Shown: in pieces, positions 26,001 through 33,406 of the stretch
How positions within the stretch are numbered: the first letter of the stretch is position 1
Layout of the letters: each line of letters starts with the position of its first letter
Source: Lacihabitans sp. LS3-19
GTDB taxonomy: Bacteria; Bacteroidota; Bacteroidia; Cytophagales; Spirosomataceae
Direction of reading: 5' to 3'
DNA: 64,000 bases
NCBI RefSeq assembly: GCF_024343575.1
Contig: NZ_RJUA01000122.1
Span: 17,609-81,608, forward strand
Translations under genes and position numbers: made by a program
Notes under the pieces: generated by a model
The model's database searches: none
What the model saw: the letters and a program-made list of their open reading frames with translations, nothing else
What the model was told of the DNA's origin: nothing

Positions 26001-27000
26001 TTATTAGAGAATCTCCCCAAAGCCCTTGGGTATGGTTCCAAGCTATAGAAGCCAAGCCTTCTGTAACCACACCTGAATGCATGAAAACTTTTTGACTAGT
26101 GCCAATGAGATTATCCGAAGCTGTAAAAGTAAATGTGACAGGTACATTGTCAGGAGGCAAACTAAGACTCAGGCTAACATTGCTAGCATTTTTTTGATAA
26201 ATTATATATTTTTTAAAACCTGTTTTGTTTAATCCAAAGTCAGCAGTTTGTCCATCGTTTCCATTCTGCTTTTTTATCAATCCGAAAACTGTTGATTTGG
26301 TTAGATTGGATGCCGAAGTGCCAAAATATGTATTTGGAACAAAATCAATGTACCAAAGATCTGAACTACCTATTCTTGTACATTGACTTGCTGGGTTGGA
26401 ATTTGTCCAAGAACCATTATATGGACTATTTATGTTTCCACCTCCGTTATTGTAGTAAGACCATAAAAACAAAGGCCCTACAAAACCGGAAAAGCTGGTG
26501 CCACCCAAATCAACCATTAATCTGATTGGCTTGTTTCCAGACCAATTAATATTAGCTTGGATTCCTTCATTTGCAAAAGGATAAATATTTGCAAAATCTT
26601 GGGTTTTACCAGGCACTCCACCAGAAACATCATTTCCATCAAGCTTTTTGACTAAGAAATTTATTCCAGAAGCTTTTAAAAAATCTTCATGTAAACCAAA
26701 AAAGGTATTTGGCAAAATTGTGATGCTCCTTAAATTCCCTCCTAAATCAGTCAATTTAGAACTTATACTTGAATTGGCCCATGTGCCATTGTTTGGAGCA
26801 TCAAAACCTTGACCAGCACCATTATTGACCCAAGACCATAAGTACAAATCGCCAGAGTATCCGCTAAAAGAGGTTCCATTAAAATCAAAATTAATAGTAA
26901 CAGATTGATCAGCTTGCCAATCAATTGGGTCAAAGCTTATTTTCTGAGAATGAGCATAGTAAGCAAAGAAAAATGTAAACAAAAAAATACTTTTCTTCAT
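23074..27000 (-). CDS. large secreted GH13 alpha-amylase family enzyme
   Basis: The 1308-residue exported protein has a signal peptide (AHSQ, about residue 19). Two related beta-sandwich modules (about 25-150 and 160-285, each with an FSGxxGxLxLWS-type motif) and further E-set domains follow. Next come a CBM48-like module (about 505-600, HVVGDFNNWSV) and a GH13 barrel (about 640-1010). Its catalytic residues lie in GIRFDFTKG (nucleophile), VIMEHLAN (acid/base) and SHDEER. The last 65 residues look like a 3-coathanger-stack domain. It should cut or rearrange alpha-glucans at the cell surface. It lies 43 bases after the T9SS cargo gene. Confidence 0.9.
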   Translation of the reverse strand: MKKSIFLFTFFFAYYAHSQKISFDPIDWQADQSVTINFDFNGTSFSGYSGDLYLWSWVNNGAGQGFDAPNNGTWANSSISSKLTDLGGNLRSITILPNTFFGLHEDFLKASGINFLVKKLDGNDVSGGVPGKTQDFANIYPFANEGIQANINWSGNKPIRLMVDLGGTSFSGFVGPLFLWSYYNNGGGNINSPYNGSWTNSNPASQCTRIGSSDLWYIDFVPNTYFGTSASNLTKSTVFGLIKKQNGNDGQTADFGLNKTGFKKYIIYQKNASNVSLSLSLPPDNVPVTFTFTASDNLIGTSQKVFMHSGVVTEGLASIAWNHTQGLWGDSLISPGQMTKIGSDVYTLTIPSIRDYYQLSSAEKAFKIMAVFRSADGTIIEKDGSSDFQLLLETSRYLETREPSGSFIAKQINKPFRITGFTNQISEFSMYVNGNLEHSSIAANRSSFLYTPTSEGIYTIIIKANNGISDLADTVKVSVCSSNPISLSSTLPTGLKYGINYSVDYTKATLVLHAPTENINSVHVVGDFNNWSVNCNFLMNYDASKKVFWKEINSLSPGQEYVFQYLIDGKTRIGDPYTEKVSDPWNDSSISGAVYPGLIQYPTEAMPKNGETPTIASVLQTQSSQFNWQIENFNRIPQNKLNIYQLHFRDFTTEGTYLAAISKLDYLKRMGINAIETLPVSEFEGNDSWGYNPNYYFAVDKAYGTKNDYKTFVDECHIRGISVIGDMVLNHAFGTNPHARMYWDDLNNRPATNNPWFNAVSNFSNPAAQWGNDFNHESPHTQAFVDSVIHFWLTEFKIDGIRFDFTKGFGNTPYPNGLCADEWGGCYDASRIALLKRMADKMWLIDNGATGSQPYVIMEHLANVSEDKTLADYSFGINLWSGVSPNNKYSEIAMGWAPDAGDPNKSNLAEVYYKNKTYNNPTWVSYMESHDEERIAYKQTQYGNGLIKTDLVLRSKFLQVSAAMNLLFTGPRQIWQFGELGYDYSINYNGRTGKKPIRWDYFDVPERRNIYETYARLFWLRNRMPLTFHKDFDNLGGAKTDLVSQFKRYHFYSSVGDTAVTIIANTANSVITGNPDFNASLSSQWYEYFSQTWQTVSSSITLQPGEFRLYFNKKPNFLAPDISLVSYTNAPKGADTTSLQISFPEPVLKRNLNDFLGANIVDFTKVFELKDAENNVHFFSGTISFDNKKVLIKPNVKLYSGNYTLKIIADSVQNYGGIRPDNDIYFNFSIEATPRPCVLSSILSSPLDDFFESAEIIQSASTIEATNKIILKSRVDYDAKNAVILNPGFEIKPNDKGYFLAKIGGCDL

Positions 27001-27043
27001 AAAATTAAGATTGAAAAGTTTAAGGAATATTATTAATTAATTC

Positions 27044-28528
27044 TCATTTTTCAATGATTAACTTTCTTGTTTCCTGCTTTCCATCCGGAAATTTGACATT
27101 TAAAAAATATGTCCCAGAATCAAAATCTTCGCTTTTAAATTCCATAAATTCTTTCACCGCAATAGTTTCCAAAACTTTTTTACCAAGCACATTCATAATT
27201 GAAACACTAGCTCCAAATGCTAGATTATTAACTCTAAAACCATTATTACTTGGATTTGGAAAAACAATAACTTGCCTTTCATTTAAGGTATTGATTTTTA
27301 GAGAAATAATTTTAGAAAATTCAAATTTCCCATCTTTGTCATTTTGTTTTAATCGGTAATAATTCTGGCCATTTATAGGTGAAATATCAGTAAACTTATA
27401 GCTTTTTTCGACATTTGTAGTGCCATTACCTTTTAATTGCCCTATTGTAACGAAATCGATAGCATTTGCACTTCTTTGTATTTCAAAACTCTCATTGTTA
27501 GTTTCTTCTGTTGTTTCCCAACTTAGATGAGCTAATTGATTTTCAGAATTTGCTTTGAAATTTAGAAGTTTTACGGGGAACGGACTATTTAAATTTAAAG
27601 ATGTTTGGTTAATTCTGGCTAATGTTTTGGCATCAAGGCTTGGTCCTAAACTAAGTCCATCGTTTAAAATATTTAAATTTACTGCATCAGGAAAAGACCC
27701 AATACTCAAAGGATTTACTGAACCATTAACGATATCACATAAAACTACATAAAATCTAGTAATACCAGATAGTGGAATGTTCATATTGTCGGCACCATAT
27801 TCGTTATTTGAGGTAGAATTTCCTCCCCAATCTCCATACAATTGTACACTTGATTCTGACCCATCAAACGTTTCAGAACCTGTGCTAGGTTCAAAAAATA
27901 ATTTAAATCCATTATTTGGTATTTGTACCCCTTCGGAAAAAGATCCTGAATTGGAAAAAAATAAACGTTCTAATGTTTTACTAGATAAAGAACCTATATC
28001 AATTGTAAAACTTCCTACAATATTATTCCCTTTTGTGGTAGTTTGCGAACAATTACCATCGGCATCAAAAACAGAACCGGATGGAATATCATTTTTTACC
28101 TCAAAATCGAAAATCTGAAAATGCCTCTCATTAAATGGGCCACCAGTAGCACCTCCACAATAGCCGGATCTGACGGAAACATAAACATTTGCACCAGCTA
28201 TCCATTGAGAACCAAAATTACTTGGATCAAAATTTTGAGTAGATTTATAAATATCATTATTTCCCCCACATTGCCAATTGTTGCTATCATAATTTGTATA
28301 ATATATCCACTCCACGCCACTACCAGCATCTACCCAAAATCTCGCAGCTAAATATTCTACGTTGTTATAAGTATTTCGATATAAATTTGCAAAACTGACA
28401 GCATTTTTTTCAATGTAAGCATATTGACCTATACCTTGACCAGAACCAACTCCAATATAAGGATCTTGAGCCTTTGAAATTACGTTTACGAGTAAACAAA
28501 AAACAATAATTCTATATTTTTTCATCAC
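27044..28528 (-). CDS. secreted protein with type IX sorting domain
   Basis: The 494-residue protein has a signal peptide (VISKAQ, about residue 20) and a central beta-rich region with no known catalytic motif. A fibronectin-III-like segment follows (about 325-410, VKLLNFKANSENQLAHLSWE, NYYRLKQNDKDGKFEFS). The C-terminal type A T9SS sorting domain (about 420-494) has FPNPSNNGF and ends YFLNVKFPDG/TRKLIIEK. It should be exported through the Bacteroidota-specific type IX system and anchored or released. Adjacency to the GH13 gene suggests a role in glycan binding. The small peptide gene starts only 33 bases upstream. Confidence 0.85.
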   Translation of the reverse strand: MMKKYRIIVFCLLVNVISKAQDPYIGVGSGQGIGQYAYIEKNAVSFANLYRNTYNNVEYLAARFWVDAGSGVEWIYYTNYDSNNWQCGGNNDIYKSTQNFDPSNFGSQWIAGANVYVSVRSGYCGGATGGPFNERHFQIFDFEVKNDIPSGSVFDADGNCSQTTTKGNNIVGSFTIDIGSLSSKTLERLFFSNSGSFSEGVQIPNNGFKLFFEPSTGSETFDGSESSVQLYGDWGGNSTSNNEYGADNMNIPLSGITRFYVVLCDIVNGSVNPLSIGSFPDAVNLNILNDGLSLGPSLDAKTLARINQTSLNLNSPFPVKLLNFKANSENQLAHLSWETTEETNNESFEIQRSANAIDFVTIGQLKGNGTTNVEKSYKFTDISPINGQNYYRLKQNDKDGKFEFSKIISLKINTLNERQVIVFPNPSNNGFRVNNLAFGASVSIMNVLGKKVLETIAVKEFMEFKSEDFDSGTYFLNVKFPDGKQETRKLIIEK

Positions 28529-28560
28529 TTTTTAAGTTAAATTTATTTTAAAAAATAAAA

Positions 28561-28704
28561 TCAAGGAGTATATTTATTTCCTCCAAAATCAGATGTTGAC
28601 CCTGTTTTCAAGGTTATTTTTTTAATGGAGCCTAACTTTTTTAGATGAGGTTTAAAATAGGACTTTTTAGAGACATATGCCTCTTGAGGTATAGGTTTTC
28701 CCAT
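28561..28704 (-). CDS. orphan lasso-leader-like RiPP precursor peptide
   Basis: This 47-residue peptide contains an exact lasso-type leader pattern, YxxPxLxxxGxxxxxT: Tyr16, Pro19, Leu21, Gly25 and Thr31 (YFKPHLKKLGSIKKITLKTG). The tail after Gly35 is STSDFGGNKYTP. In lasso systems this leader is bound by an RRE protein. No RRE, B-type protease or C-type synthetase is seen in the window. The tail lacks an Asp/Glu at ring position 7-9, so a classic lasso ring is unlikely. It has its own promoter and lies 33 bases before the T9SS cargo gene. The reading is direct; the maturation idea is inference. Confidence 0.6.
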   Translation of the reverse strand: MGKPIPQEAYVSKKSYFKPHLKKLGSIKKITLKTGSTSDFGGNKYTP

Positions 28705-28731
28705 AGGTTTATTTGATTAAAGTATTTAGAA

Positions 28732-28763
28732 CAAAAATAGAATTTTACCATTTAACAAACAAA
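28732..28763 (-). promoter_or_regulatory. promoter of the RiPP-like peptide gene
   Basis: Read on the minus strand, TTTG (28763-28760) is followed after exactly 20 bases by TATTTTTG (28739-28732), matching the Bacteroidota consensus fully. Transcription would start near 28725, about 20 bases before the peptide's start codon. The same promoter may also serve the T9SS cargo and GH13 genes downstream. Confidence 0.65.
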
Positions 28764-28876
28764 TTATGCAATTATTTTTTAAGCATAAATTAATGAAAAA
28801 TAATACTTTTTTGACGATGTTAAAATTATATTAAAAATATTGGAAACACTAAATACATTATGATTTGTTAAATTGA

Positions 28877-28884
28877 TATATTTG
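28877..28884 (+). promoter_or_regulatory. -7-like element before the inositol oxygenase gene
   Basis: TATATTTG fits the TAnnTTTG consensus and lies 23 bases before the start codon. No TTTG element is found at the right distance upstream, so this is only half a promoter. Confidence 0.3.
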
Positions 28885-28907
28885 TCACAAATTCAATCAT
28901 TTACAAA

Positions 28908-29780
28908 ATGGAAAATAATTTTTCAGAAAAAGAAATAAACCCATTGGCTTCGATAGAAGAGTGGGAAGATGATGTTTTAGAGCGTTACCCTGAGCCTTTC
29001 GAAAAATCGAAAGAGGAGTATAGAAATTATGTGGATTCTGAACGTCAGGATACCGTAAAGGAATTTTACAGACTCAATCATATTTTCCAAACCTACGAGT
29101 TTGCGAAAGCCAAGCAAGAGAATTTCCTTAAGTTTGACAAAAGGGAGATGGCCGTTTGGGATGCAGTAGATTTCTTGAACACACTTATCGACGATTCTGA
29201 CCCTGATACCAGCATGGATCAGTTGCAGCATTTAATGCAGACTTCCGAGGCGATTCGTCAAGATGGTCATCCTGATTGGTTTGTTTTGACTGGTTTTTTA
29301 CACGACTTAGGCAAAGTGCTTTGCCTGTTTGGTGAGCCACAATGGGCTGTGGTGGGCGACACCTTCCCTACTGGTTGTAAACATTCCGACAAGATCGTTT
29401 ATTCTGAATTTTTTGCAGAGAATCCTGACTCTTCAGACCCTAGATACAATACGAAATATGGTATTTACGAGCCAAATTGTGGCTTAGACAAAGTGCAAAT
29501 GTCTTGGGGACATGATGAATACATTTATCAGATTATGAAAGATTATTTGCCAGAAGAAGGTTTGTATATGTTGCGTTATCATTCGTTTTATTCACAACAC
29601 CGCGAGCATGCATACGATCACTTGATGAATGAGCATGACCACGAGATGTTTAAATGGGTGGACAAATTCAATCCTTATGATTTGTATTCAAAACTCCCAA
29701 CGCCTCCAAATGTAAAAGAGCTAATGCCTTATTACAGAGATCTGGTTGCGAAATACTTACCAGCTACGTTAAAGTTTTAA
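28908..29780 (+). CDS. inositol oxygenase (MIOX family)
   Basis: The 290-residue length is close to the 285 of mammalian MIOX. The di-iron HD-type ligands are present: a DGHPDWF segment, LTGFLHDLGKVL (His-Asp) near residue 125, GDTFPTGCKHSDKIV, MSWGHDEYIYQ and LRYHSFY. The enzyme opens myo-inositol with oxygen to D-glucuronate. It is cytoplasmic, with no signal peptide. In this neighbourhood of uronate-releasing enzymes it could add glucuronate to the same pool, although it has its own terminator and is not in an operon. Confidence 0.95.
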   Translation: MENNFSEKEINPLASIEEWEDDVLERYPEPFEKSKEEYRNYVDSERQDTVKEFYRLNHIFQTYEFAKAKQENFLKFDKREMAVWDAVDFLNTLIDDSDPDTSMDQLQHLMQTSEAIRQDGHPDWFVLTGFLHDLGKVLCLFGEPQWAVVGDTFPTGCKHSDKIVYSEFFAENPDSSDPRYNTKYGIYEPNCGLDKVQMSWGHDEYIYQIMKDYLPEEGLYMLRYHSFYSQHREHAYDHLMNEHDHEMFKWVDKFNPYDLYSKLPTPPNVKELMPYYRDLVAKYLPATLKF

Positions 29781-29787
29781 AATATTG

Positions 29788-29816
29788 AAAACCTCCTGAA
29801 TTGGGAGGTTTTTTTT
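29788..29816 (+). terminator. terminator of the inositol oxygenase gene
   Basis: A 9-base stem, AAAACCTCC / GGAGGTTTT, with a 7-base loop and a T-run begins 8 bases after the stop codon. Confidence 0.9.
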
Positions 29817-29938
29817 ATGCTTTTTTTCTTTTAAATAAACGCTTAAAATTTCAGATAGGTATTCCATACATTCACTTAGAACTAGCATTTTTGTGAATGT
29901 GATATTTAAATCAAATAATTGTACTTTTGTAAAACGAC

Positions 29939-30451
29939 TTATTTTTTCTTAAGGATAAAAGAACTTACAATTGTAACCAATAAACCCACTGGAAATATCT
30001 CAGCAAAGGTTACAAGAGAAAAAGAGAAAATATTATCATATAGCCCCTTACTATTTTCTATTTCTTTTATTTTCGATTCAAGTTCTGTTGTACTTAAGTT
30101 TGACTTTTGAAGTTTTTCAATAGAAGAAGCAATATATTTATCCAAAAAATCTGGCATAAAAAAATGATATTCTATTCCCCAAGCTATCACATACATTAGA
30201 CTTGCAATAGCACTTATTGCAATGCCGATTTTAATTGCCGTAAAAAAAGTAATTTTACCATCAGATTCAGCATCTCTGTATTTTTTGATGCCAATAAAAA
30301 TAAATGAAAAGGCAGCCAACATTGAAGCATAACCTATGAGCATACTGCCTTCTCCATGCTCTGAATTATAAACATAGGCCATAGAGCATACCATGAAAAC
30401 AGAAATAGCCAAACCTGCAATGATTCCGTTTTTAAGAATAATTTGTTTCAT
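29939..30451 (-). CDS. DUF4199 family membrane protein
   Basis: The 170-residue protein has four hydrophobic helices, in the arrangement of DUF4199: ILKNGIIAGLAISVFMV at the start, SMLIGYASMLAAFSFIFIGIKKYRD, ITFFTAIKIGIAISAIASLMYV, and a final helix before KKK. The RD motif after the second helix and a soluble helical loop are typical of the family. Function is unknown. It follows the LuxR-type gene by 73 bases on the same strand; a short palindrome, TCATAC-ttta-GTATGA (30507-30522), lies between them. Confidence 0.85.
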   Translation of the reverse strand: MKQIILKNGIIAGLAISVFMVCSMAYVYNSEHGEGSMLIGYASMLAAFSFIFIGIKKYRDAESDGKITFFTAIKIGIAISAIASLMYVIAWGIEYHFFMPDFLDKYIASSIEKLQKSNLSTTELESKIKEIENSKGLYDNIFSFSLVTFAEIFPVGLLVTIVSSFILKKK

Positions 30452-30524
30452 ATTTTTTTGTTTAAATTTTAGGCAATATTCAAAATATTTAGATGCAATT
30501 CGCTCATACTTTAGTATGAAATTA

Positions 30525-30950
30525 TCAAAAAATCTCTAATTCTTTTGCTTTTAGTAGGGCTTGGGTTCGATTTTTTACGTCTAATTTTAAGAAAAGATTG
30601 GAGCTATGGGTTTTTATAGTGTGAATGGAAAGAAATAGTTTGTCTGCTATTTGTTGGTTCGAATATCCCTGTGACATCAATTCTAAAACATCTAATTCTC
30701 TTTGACTAAGGCCAATTTCGGTATTTTGAATTATTTGTTTTTTTTCCGCTATTTCTTGTTTTTTCTGCTGCAAACTGTACATAAACCAAGCTCCTAAAAC
30801 CATGAAAACGATAGCAATTATTCCTGCATATAATTCAAATAAGTTGTCCATTATCAAATACTTAACTTCCAGCCATTTCAAAAGAAATAGCAAAACTGCC
30901 ATAGAAATTCCATATACGATAGTTGATTTCAAATTTGATTGTTTTATCAA
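30525..30950 (-). CDS. membrane-anchored LuxR-type regulator
   Basis: The 141-residue protein has two membrane helices (about residues 8-23 and 38-58), then a coiled linker rich in Lys/Gln (QQKKQEIAEKKQII). The C-terminal LuxR/GerE helix-turn-helix (about 75-138) has LSQRELDVLELMSQGYSNQQIADKLFLSIHTIKTH. It has no receiver domain. A DNA-binding domain tied to the membrane suggests direct sensing of a membrane or partner signal. The downstream DUF4199 protein is a likely target or partner. Confidence 0.85.
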   Translation of the reverse strand: MIKQSNLKSTIVYGISMAVLLFLLKWLEVKYLIMDNLFELYAGIIAIVFMVLGAWFMYSLQQKKQEIAEKKQIIQNTEIGLSQRELDVLELMSQGYSNQQIADKLFLSIHTIKTHSSNLFLKLDVKNRTQALLKAKELEIF

Positions 30951-31065
30951 AAATAATGAGATTTTGTGATATATGTATGCTTTTGTAATGGCACACAGGT
31001 GGCACTGGTCCTTCGGAACACGGATTTTTACTGATTTTTTATATTTGTTATATGAATTTGATTTC

Positions 31066-31884
31066 TTACTTCAAATACTTTTTCAATCTGGATTTCTTTG
31101 TATTTCTAATTCCCAAAGTTACATTTTCAGCGTTAAGCTGAGCTCCTGCCCTATTGGTATGTACATTATCTTTTGGTGTAAAAAATTTGGATTTTACTTC
31201 GTCATAGCCCAAAGTATCATATACTTTTGCCGACATTTCGTGAAGGTCTATAAAATTCGCTTTGTTGTTTTCAGCTACTTGTCTAGCCCATTTTGGATAA
31301 TACTCTTCTTGTCGCTTCACTTTGCCGTCTTCAAACTTATTGAAAGGCACTTGCGAACAAACAAAAACATCAACTCCTTTGGCTTTAGCTTCATTAATAT
31401 ACTTGCTAATGTACCATCCAAAGCTATGCACTACTTCGTGCTTTTTGGTTATCAAATTGTCTATTTCCACAGAATCCAAACCTATACCTTTAATACTTCC
31501 TCTCGCTCTGATGGTATCGTTAATAGCCCAGTCATCATTATGTCCAAACTGGATTATCAAAAAATCTCCTTTTTGCATTTTATTCAAAATTGGCTCCCAC
31601 CGACCTTCTGAAAGAAAAGTGCGGCTGCTTCGCCCGCCAATTGCATGATTTTCAATATTGATTTTAGTCGAATCAAACTTTTCCCCGATTACACTTCCCC
31701 AACCCCACATATCATTTTCACCTTTTCCTTGGCCAGCTTTTACAGTGCTGTCTCCTATGAGATAGAGGGTAGGTTTGGGTTTTAGGGTGAAGGAGAAAAA
31801 GGCTAAAACAACAAAAAACATCGCAAATTTCTTCACATTTAGCTTATTTATGGAAAGACAATTAAAACTTATTTTAGTTTTCAA
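31066..31884 (-). CDS. rhamnogalacturonan acetylesterase-like SGNH hydrolase (CE12)
   Basis: The 272-residue exported protein has all SGNH blocks. The nucleophile Ser46 lies in YLIGDSTVK, block II is NHAIGGRSSRTF, block III is IIQFGHND and the Asp/His pair is in DNVHTNRAG near the end. A membrane-like signal (FFVVLAFFSFTL) lies at residues 22-34. The closest described activity is removal of acetyl groups from rhamnogalacturonan I, which fits the neighbouring pectin genes. It is preceded by a 48-residue small membrane protein gene. Confidence 0.88.
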   Translation of the reverse strand: MKTKISFNCLSINKLNVKKFAMFFVVLAFFSFTLKPKPTLYLIGDSTVKAGQGKGENDMWGWGSVIGEKFDSTKINIENHAIGGRSSRTFLSEGRWEPILNKMQKGDFLIIQFGHNDDWAINDTIRARGSIKGIGLDSVEIDNLITKKHEVVHSFGWYISKYINEAKAKGVDVFVCSQVPFNKFEDGKVKRQEEYYPKWARQVAENNKANFIDLHEMSAKVYDTLGYDEVKSKFFTPKDNVHTNRAGAQLNAENVTLGIRNTKKSRLKKYLK

Positions 31885-31890
31885 TACAAT

Positions 31891-32037
31891 TTATTTATTG
31901 GTTTGAATTCTTACAGAATCGTAACCTTCATTAAATGCCTTCACTGAGTCATCCCAGTTTACAATTATATCTAAAACAAATACTGCCATAATTCCGAATA
32001 CGAATGCTACTACTTCTCTTTTTGTGATTTTTTTCAT
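31891..32037 (-). CDS. small single-helix membrane protein, unknown
   Basis: The 48-residue frame starts ATG at 32037 and ends TAA at 31891. It reads a basic start (MKKITKREVV), one hydrophobic helix (AFVFGIMAVFVLDIIV, residues 11-26) and a soluble tail (NWDDSVKAFNEGYDSVRIQT). It lies seven bases upstream of the acetylesterase start, on the same strand. The balanced composition and the basic-hydrophobic-polar order favour a real gene. No homologue is recalled. Confidence 0.5.
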   Translation of the reverse strand: MKKITKREVVAFVFGIMAVFVLDIIVNWDDSVKAFNEGYDSVRIQTNK

Positions 32038-32130
32038 TGGTGATTTTCCTTTTAACTTATTCTCAAATAAAAATATCTTTTAAACTTAGAACTTCAAAAT
32101 TTTCAAGTACAATTTTCGAAAAATTAAAAC

Positions 32131-33228
32131 TCACAAAATCAACTCATAATTCGTACTTCTACCTCCTGCCTCTTCCTTTTTCAGAATGTCTTTATTCACC
32201 AAATCTTGAATATCTCTCAATGCTGTATCCGTTGAGGTTTTCGTTATTTTTGCCCATTTTGAGGTATTAAGTTTACCTTCAAATCCGTCAAAAAGCTTAT
32301 TGAGCATTGACCTTTGACGATCGTTTAGACTAGTTGCTCTGTGTTTTTGCCAAAAACTTGCTTTCTCAAGTACCTTAGCCAAAACAAAAGCTGTCGATTT
32401 GAGCGATTTCAATAAACAGTCTAAAAACCAAATCAACCAATCTGTAATATCCAAATCACCCCTTTGTGTCTTTTCCAATATATCGTAATAGGATTTCCTT
32501 TCGAGCCTTATCTGTGCTGACATACTGTAGAACCGTTGCGTGCTGTGATCTGACCTCGCCAAAAGCATATCTGTTAATGCTCTCGTTATACGCCCGTTGC
32601 CATCATCAAATGGGTGTATCGTAACAAACCACAAATGTGCTATTGCTGACTTTATCACTTCATCTGTTTCTGCTTTAGCGTTAAACCAAATCATGAAACG
32701 CTCCATTTCTACAGGTATTTTCTCTGATCCAGGTGCTTGAAAATGCACAATTTCTCTGCCCAAGGCTCCTGAAACTACCTGCATTGGACCAGTTGTATCT
32801 TCTCTCCAGTTGCCCACAAGTATTTTATACATACCGCTTCGGCCCGAAGAAAACAAAGCACTATGCCATCCAAAAAGCCTGTCTGTAGTAAGTAGTTCAA
32901 AACAATTTTGGGTAGCGTCGAGCATCATATCTACCATGCCGTCCACATTTCGGTCTGATGGCACCGCTCCAGCGAGTTCCATTCCAAGCCGCCGAGCAAT
33001 AGATGAGCGTACTTGTTCAGGATTAAGAAATTCCCCTTCTATTTCTGTAGATTTTAAAACATCAAGTGTCAGTGTATCCAATAAAGCCTCGTTTTGCAGT
33101 TCAAAACCCAAAGATTCCATTTTACCTAAGAGTTTACCTTGCAAATGACGCACTTCTCCTAACCGCTGAGATAGCAGTGCCTCATCCCAATAAAAAGAAG
33201 GCCATTCCGATTTTTGATGTATAAACAT
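32131..33228 (-). CDS. Fic family protein with C-terminal winged helix
   Basis: The 365-residue protein has an N-terminal DUF4172-like part with an inhibitory-helix motif S60-TEI-E64-G65 ((S/T)xxxE(G/N)), as in class II Fic proteins. The catalytic core HPFDDGNGRITRAL lies at about residue 207. A winged-helix domain closes the protein (about 305-365, SKWAKITKTSTDTALRDIQDLV). Fic enzymes usually transfer AMP from ATP to a hydroxyl on a target protein. Three copies of an 11-base box around its promoter suggest it binds its own control region through the winged helix. Confidence 0.92.
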   Translation of the reverse strand: MFIHQKSEWPSFYWDEALLSQRLGEVRHLQGKLLGKMESLGFELQNEALLDTLTLDVLKSTEIEGEFLNPEQVRSSIARRLGMELAGAVPSDRNVDGMVDMMLDATQNCFELLTTDRLFGWHSALFSSGRSGMYKILVGNWREDTTGPMQVVSGALGREIVHFQAPGSEKIPVEMERFMIWFNAKAETDEVIKSAIAHLWFVTIHPFDDGNGRITRALTDMLLARSDHSTQRFYSMSAQIRLERKSYYDILEKTQRGDLDITDWLIWFLDCLLKSLKSTAFVLAKVLEKASFWQKHRATSLNDRQRSMLNKLFDGFEGKLNTSKWAKITKTSTDTALRDIQDLVNKDILKKEEAGGRSTNYELIL

Positions 33229-33231
33229 TTC

Positions 33232-33312
33232 TATTCACCGCATAATTTGCGACAAATATTAATATTATTCACCGCATTTACAAATTAATTGGTGCATTTT
33301 TTGCGGTGAATA
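33232..33312 (-). promoter_or_regulatory. fic promoter with three-copy operator TATTCACCGCA
   Basis: The 11-base box TATTCACCGCA occurs at 33232-33242 and 33266-33276 and, inverted, at 33302-33312. On the minus strand a promoter-like pair, TTTG (33284-33281) and AATATTTG (33260-33253), has a 20-base spacer. One box lies within that spacer, one downstream of the -7 element next to the start codon, and one upstream of the -33 element. This arrangement is what is expected of a repressor operator. Confidence 0.6.
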
Positions 33313-33406
33313 AAGCTCTTAATTGCAGCATAAATGATAAAATTGCTAAATTATAACAAAGTATCATATTCTTTAATCAGCTAATTTCCCCTATTAATTA
33401 AATTTT

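Noticed and set aside
26000..31000. Complete lasso peptide gene cluster around the leader-like peptide
   Set aside because: Neighbours are a T9SS cargo protein, a GH13 enzyme and inositol oxygenase; no RRE, protease or asparagine-synthase-like cyclase is present.
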